Source of the DNA: Solidesulfovibrio magneticus
GTDB lineage: Bacteria > Desulfobacterota > Desulfovibrionia > Desulfovibrionales > Desulfovibrionaceae
NCBI GenBank assembly: GCA_002482565.1
Contig: DLGG01000128.1
Coordinates: 1 to 15,653 of the forward strand
Length of the DNA stretch: 15,653 nt
Direction: 5' to 3'
Shown here: positions 14,407-15,653 of the stretch, piece after piece
Numbering within the stretch: the first letter of the stretch is position 1
Layout: every line of letters begins with the position of its first letter
Translations under genes and position numbers: made by a program
Notes under the pieces: model-generated
Databases searched by the model: none
What the model was told of the DNA's origin: nothing
The model's input: the letters and a program-made list of their open reading frames with translations, nothing else

Positions 14407-15627
14407 ATGCCCCAGCTCCCCGACCTCGCCCTGCCCGTGACCCGCTTCCTGGCCGCCCATCCCGCTGCCCGAAGCGTCCTGGCCGAACTGGGCATCGCAG
14501 CCGCAACCGACGCCGAATTCCTGGCCTCGGCCGCGCCCTTTCTGTCCATGGCGTCCCTGCTGTCCGTCTCGGGCCTGTCCGCTCCGCTTTTCGCCGAGGC
14601 GCTCTCCGCCGCCGCCGACCGGCCCGCGCCCGGCATGACGCCGCTTTTTTGCGACGGCTGGAATCCGCTCTCCCCGGGCCTGCGCCTGTTTTTAAGCCTG
14701 CCCTGCCCGCTCAAGGCCCCCATGGGCATAGCCCTCGAAAACCTGCGCGAATCCCTGCCGCCAAGCGCCCCCTGGCCGCGCATCTTCATGGACAGCTGCG
14801 GCAAGCACACCCTCAACGATCTGGCCTCGGAACTCACGCGCCCCGAGGAAGTGCCGGACATGATCGTGTCGGCCGGCTTAAACGGCTTTCTCTCCAAAAG
14901 CTTCCGCAACCGCTTCGCCGACGGCGACCTGCTGGCCCGGCTGCCCCAGGACGTCAACCCGACCCTGGCCGAGGCCGGGCTGGCCGATCCGCGCGGCATA
15001 TGCCGCATCTACGCCGTCAACCCGCTGGTGATGGTGGCCGTGCCCTCGCGCCTGGGAAAACTCCCCGTGCCGCGCTCCTTCGACGACCTGTTAAACCCCG
15101 CCTATGCCGGCAAGATCGGCCTGTGCGGCCCGCCCGAAACGGCCGGCGACTCCACCCTGCTGCTGCATATCCGCCTGCGCCACGGCCTGGACGCCCTGGC
15201 CGCCCTGGGACGGGCCATGGTCTGCGACACCCACCCGGCCCAGGTCTTCCGCCCGGCCCCGGGCACGGACGCGCCGCCCATCGCCGTCATGCCGGCCTTT
15301 TTCGCCAACGCCGCCCCGCGCCAGGGCGACGTGGAGATCATCTGGCCCGACGACGGAGCCCTGGTGTCGCCGCTGTTCGTCATGGTCAAGGCCACGGCCC
15401 AAAAAGCCGTCACCCCGCTGCTGAACCTGTTCCTGGGCCGGGAGGCGGCGGCCATCTGCGCCGGCGCGGCCCTGCCGCCCACGCTGCCCGCCACCGGCGG
15501 CGGCATGCCGGCCGGCAAACGCCTGCGCTTCATCGACTGGGACGTGCTGGAAAGCCGCGACCTCGGGCCGCTCATCGCCGAATCCGGCGCGGCCTTCGCC
15601 ACGGCGTACTACGAGCGGCATCGGTGA
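14407..15627 (+). CDS. Leaderless substrate-binding-protein-fold protein with N-terminal helical domain
   Basis: The product has 406 residues. Residues about 1-70 form a small helical domain (LALPVTRFLAAHPAARSVLAELGIAA) like that of the preceding ATPase. The rest resembles the Fe3+/spermidine-type periplasmic binding fold: PRIFMDSCGKHTLNDLASEL, DMIVSAGLNGFLSKSF, NPLVMVAVPSRLGKLPVP, SFDDLLNPAYAGKIGLCGPP and AVMPAFFANAAPRQGDVEIIWPDDGALVSPLFVMV. There is no signal peptide, so a cytoplasmic location is expected, which is odd for this fold. I chose ATG 14407 because AGGAG (14394-14398) is eight bases away; ATG 14401, in the ATGA overlap, has only a two-base spacer. It may hold a ligand or cofactor for the ATPase and GTPase. 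The function is not known to me. Confidence 0.8.
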   Translation: MPQLPDLALPVTRFLAAHPAARSVLAELGIAAATDAEFLASAAPFLSMASLLSVSGLSAPLFAEALSAAADRPAPGMTPLFCDGWNPLSPGLRLFLSLPCPLKAPMGIALENLRESLPPSAPWPRIFMDSCGKHTLNDLASELTRPEEVPDMIVSAGLNGFLSKSFRNRFADGDLLARLPQDVNPTLAEAGLADPRGICRIYAVNPLVMVAVPSRLGKLPVPRSFDDLLNPAYAGKIGLCGPPETAGDSTLLLHIRLRHGLDALAALGRAMVCDTHPAQVFRPAPGTDAPPIAVMPAFFANAAPRQGDVEIIWPDDGALVSPLFVMVKATAQKAVTPLLNLFLGREAAAICAGAALPPTLPATGGGMPAGKRLRFIDWDVLESRDLGPLIAESGAAFATAYYERHR

Positions 15628-15638
15628 GAGAGGGGGAG

Positions 15639-15653
15639 GAATGCCTCCGGCGG
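15639..15653. repeat. Second copy of the dispersed intergenic repeat, cut by the window end
   Basis: GAATGCCTCCGGCGG is identical to 12584-12598 and begins 12 bases after the last stop codon. The palindromic part would lie beyond the window. Confidence 0.7.

Noticed and set aside
1..15653. CRISPR array, rRNA or tRNA genes
   Set aside because: No regularly spaced repeats, cloverleaf structures or rRNA signatures were seen in the intergenic regions.

Overview
The window is GC-rich, compact, mostly operonic bacterial DNA. It looks like a Desulfovibrionaceae (Desulfovibrio/Solidesulfovibrio-type) sulfate reducer. The strongest clue is an ArsR-methyltransferase fusion regulator of the SahR type directly upstream of ahcY, the arrangement known from Desulfovibrio. 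A Memo-family AmmeMemoRadiSam gene, many two-component and c-di-GMP genes, and dispersed GC-rich intergenic palindromes fit the same group. This assignment is inference from family content; no database was searched.

Layout. (1) 2-1653: the 3' end of a Memo-family gene (AmmeMemoRadiSam protein B) overlaps a SPASM-type protein that keeps the radical-SAM scaffold but has lost the CxxxCxxC cluster motif. (2) 1874-5065: a CHASE4 hybrid histidine kinase with HisKA, HATPase, REC and HPt modules converges on a single-domain CheY-like regulator. (3) 5250-5895: a ChpS/ChpB (MazEF-class) toxin-antitoxin operon with a clear promoter, an overlapping palindromic operator and a strong RBS. (4) 5948-6997, minus strand: a visibly AT-rich, probably acquired gene of unknown function with a possible PD-(D/E)XK nuclease core. 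(5) 7174-9654: the sahR-ahcY operon, with a 24-bp near-palindrome over the sahR start and a textbook terminator after ahcY. (6) 9722-10909: a seven-helix membrane GGDEF protein without an I-site. (7) 11124-15627: trmO, then a ModA-like periplasmic binding protein, a HypB-like GTPase, a soluble ABC ATPase and a leaderless binding-protein-like protein. The last three form a tight operon with ATGA overlaps.

How the genes work together. SahR and AhcY form a self-contained circuit in which SAH should release SahR and induce the enzyme that removes SAH. ChpS and ChpB form an addiction/stress module. The final cluster is the least explained part. It pairs a metal-chaperone-type GTPase with an ABC ATPase that has no transmembrane partner in the window and a binding-protein fold that has no signal peptide. 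The ATPase and the leaderless protein begin with similar small helical domains. It resembles a cytoplasmic metal or cofactor handling or insertion machine, possibly fed by the oxyanion-type binding protein upstream, and is my main candidate for an undescribed system.
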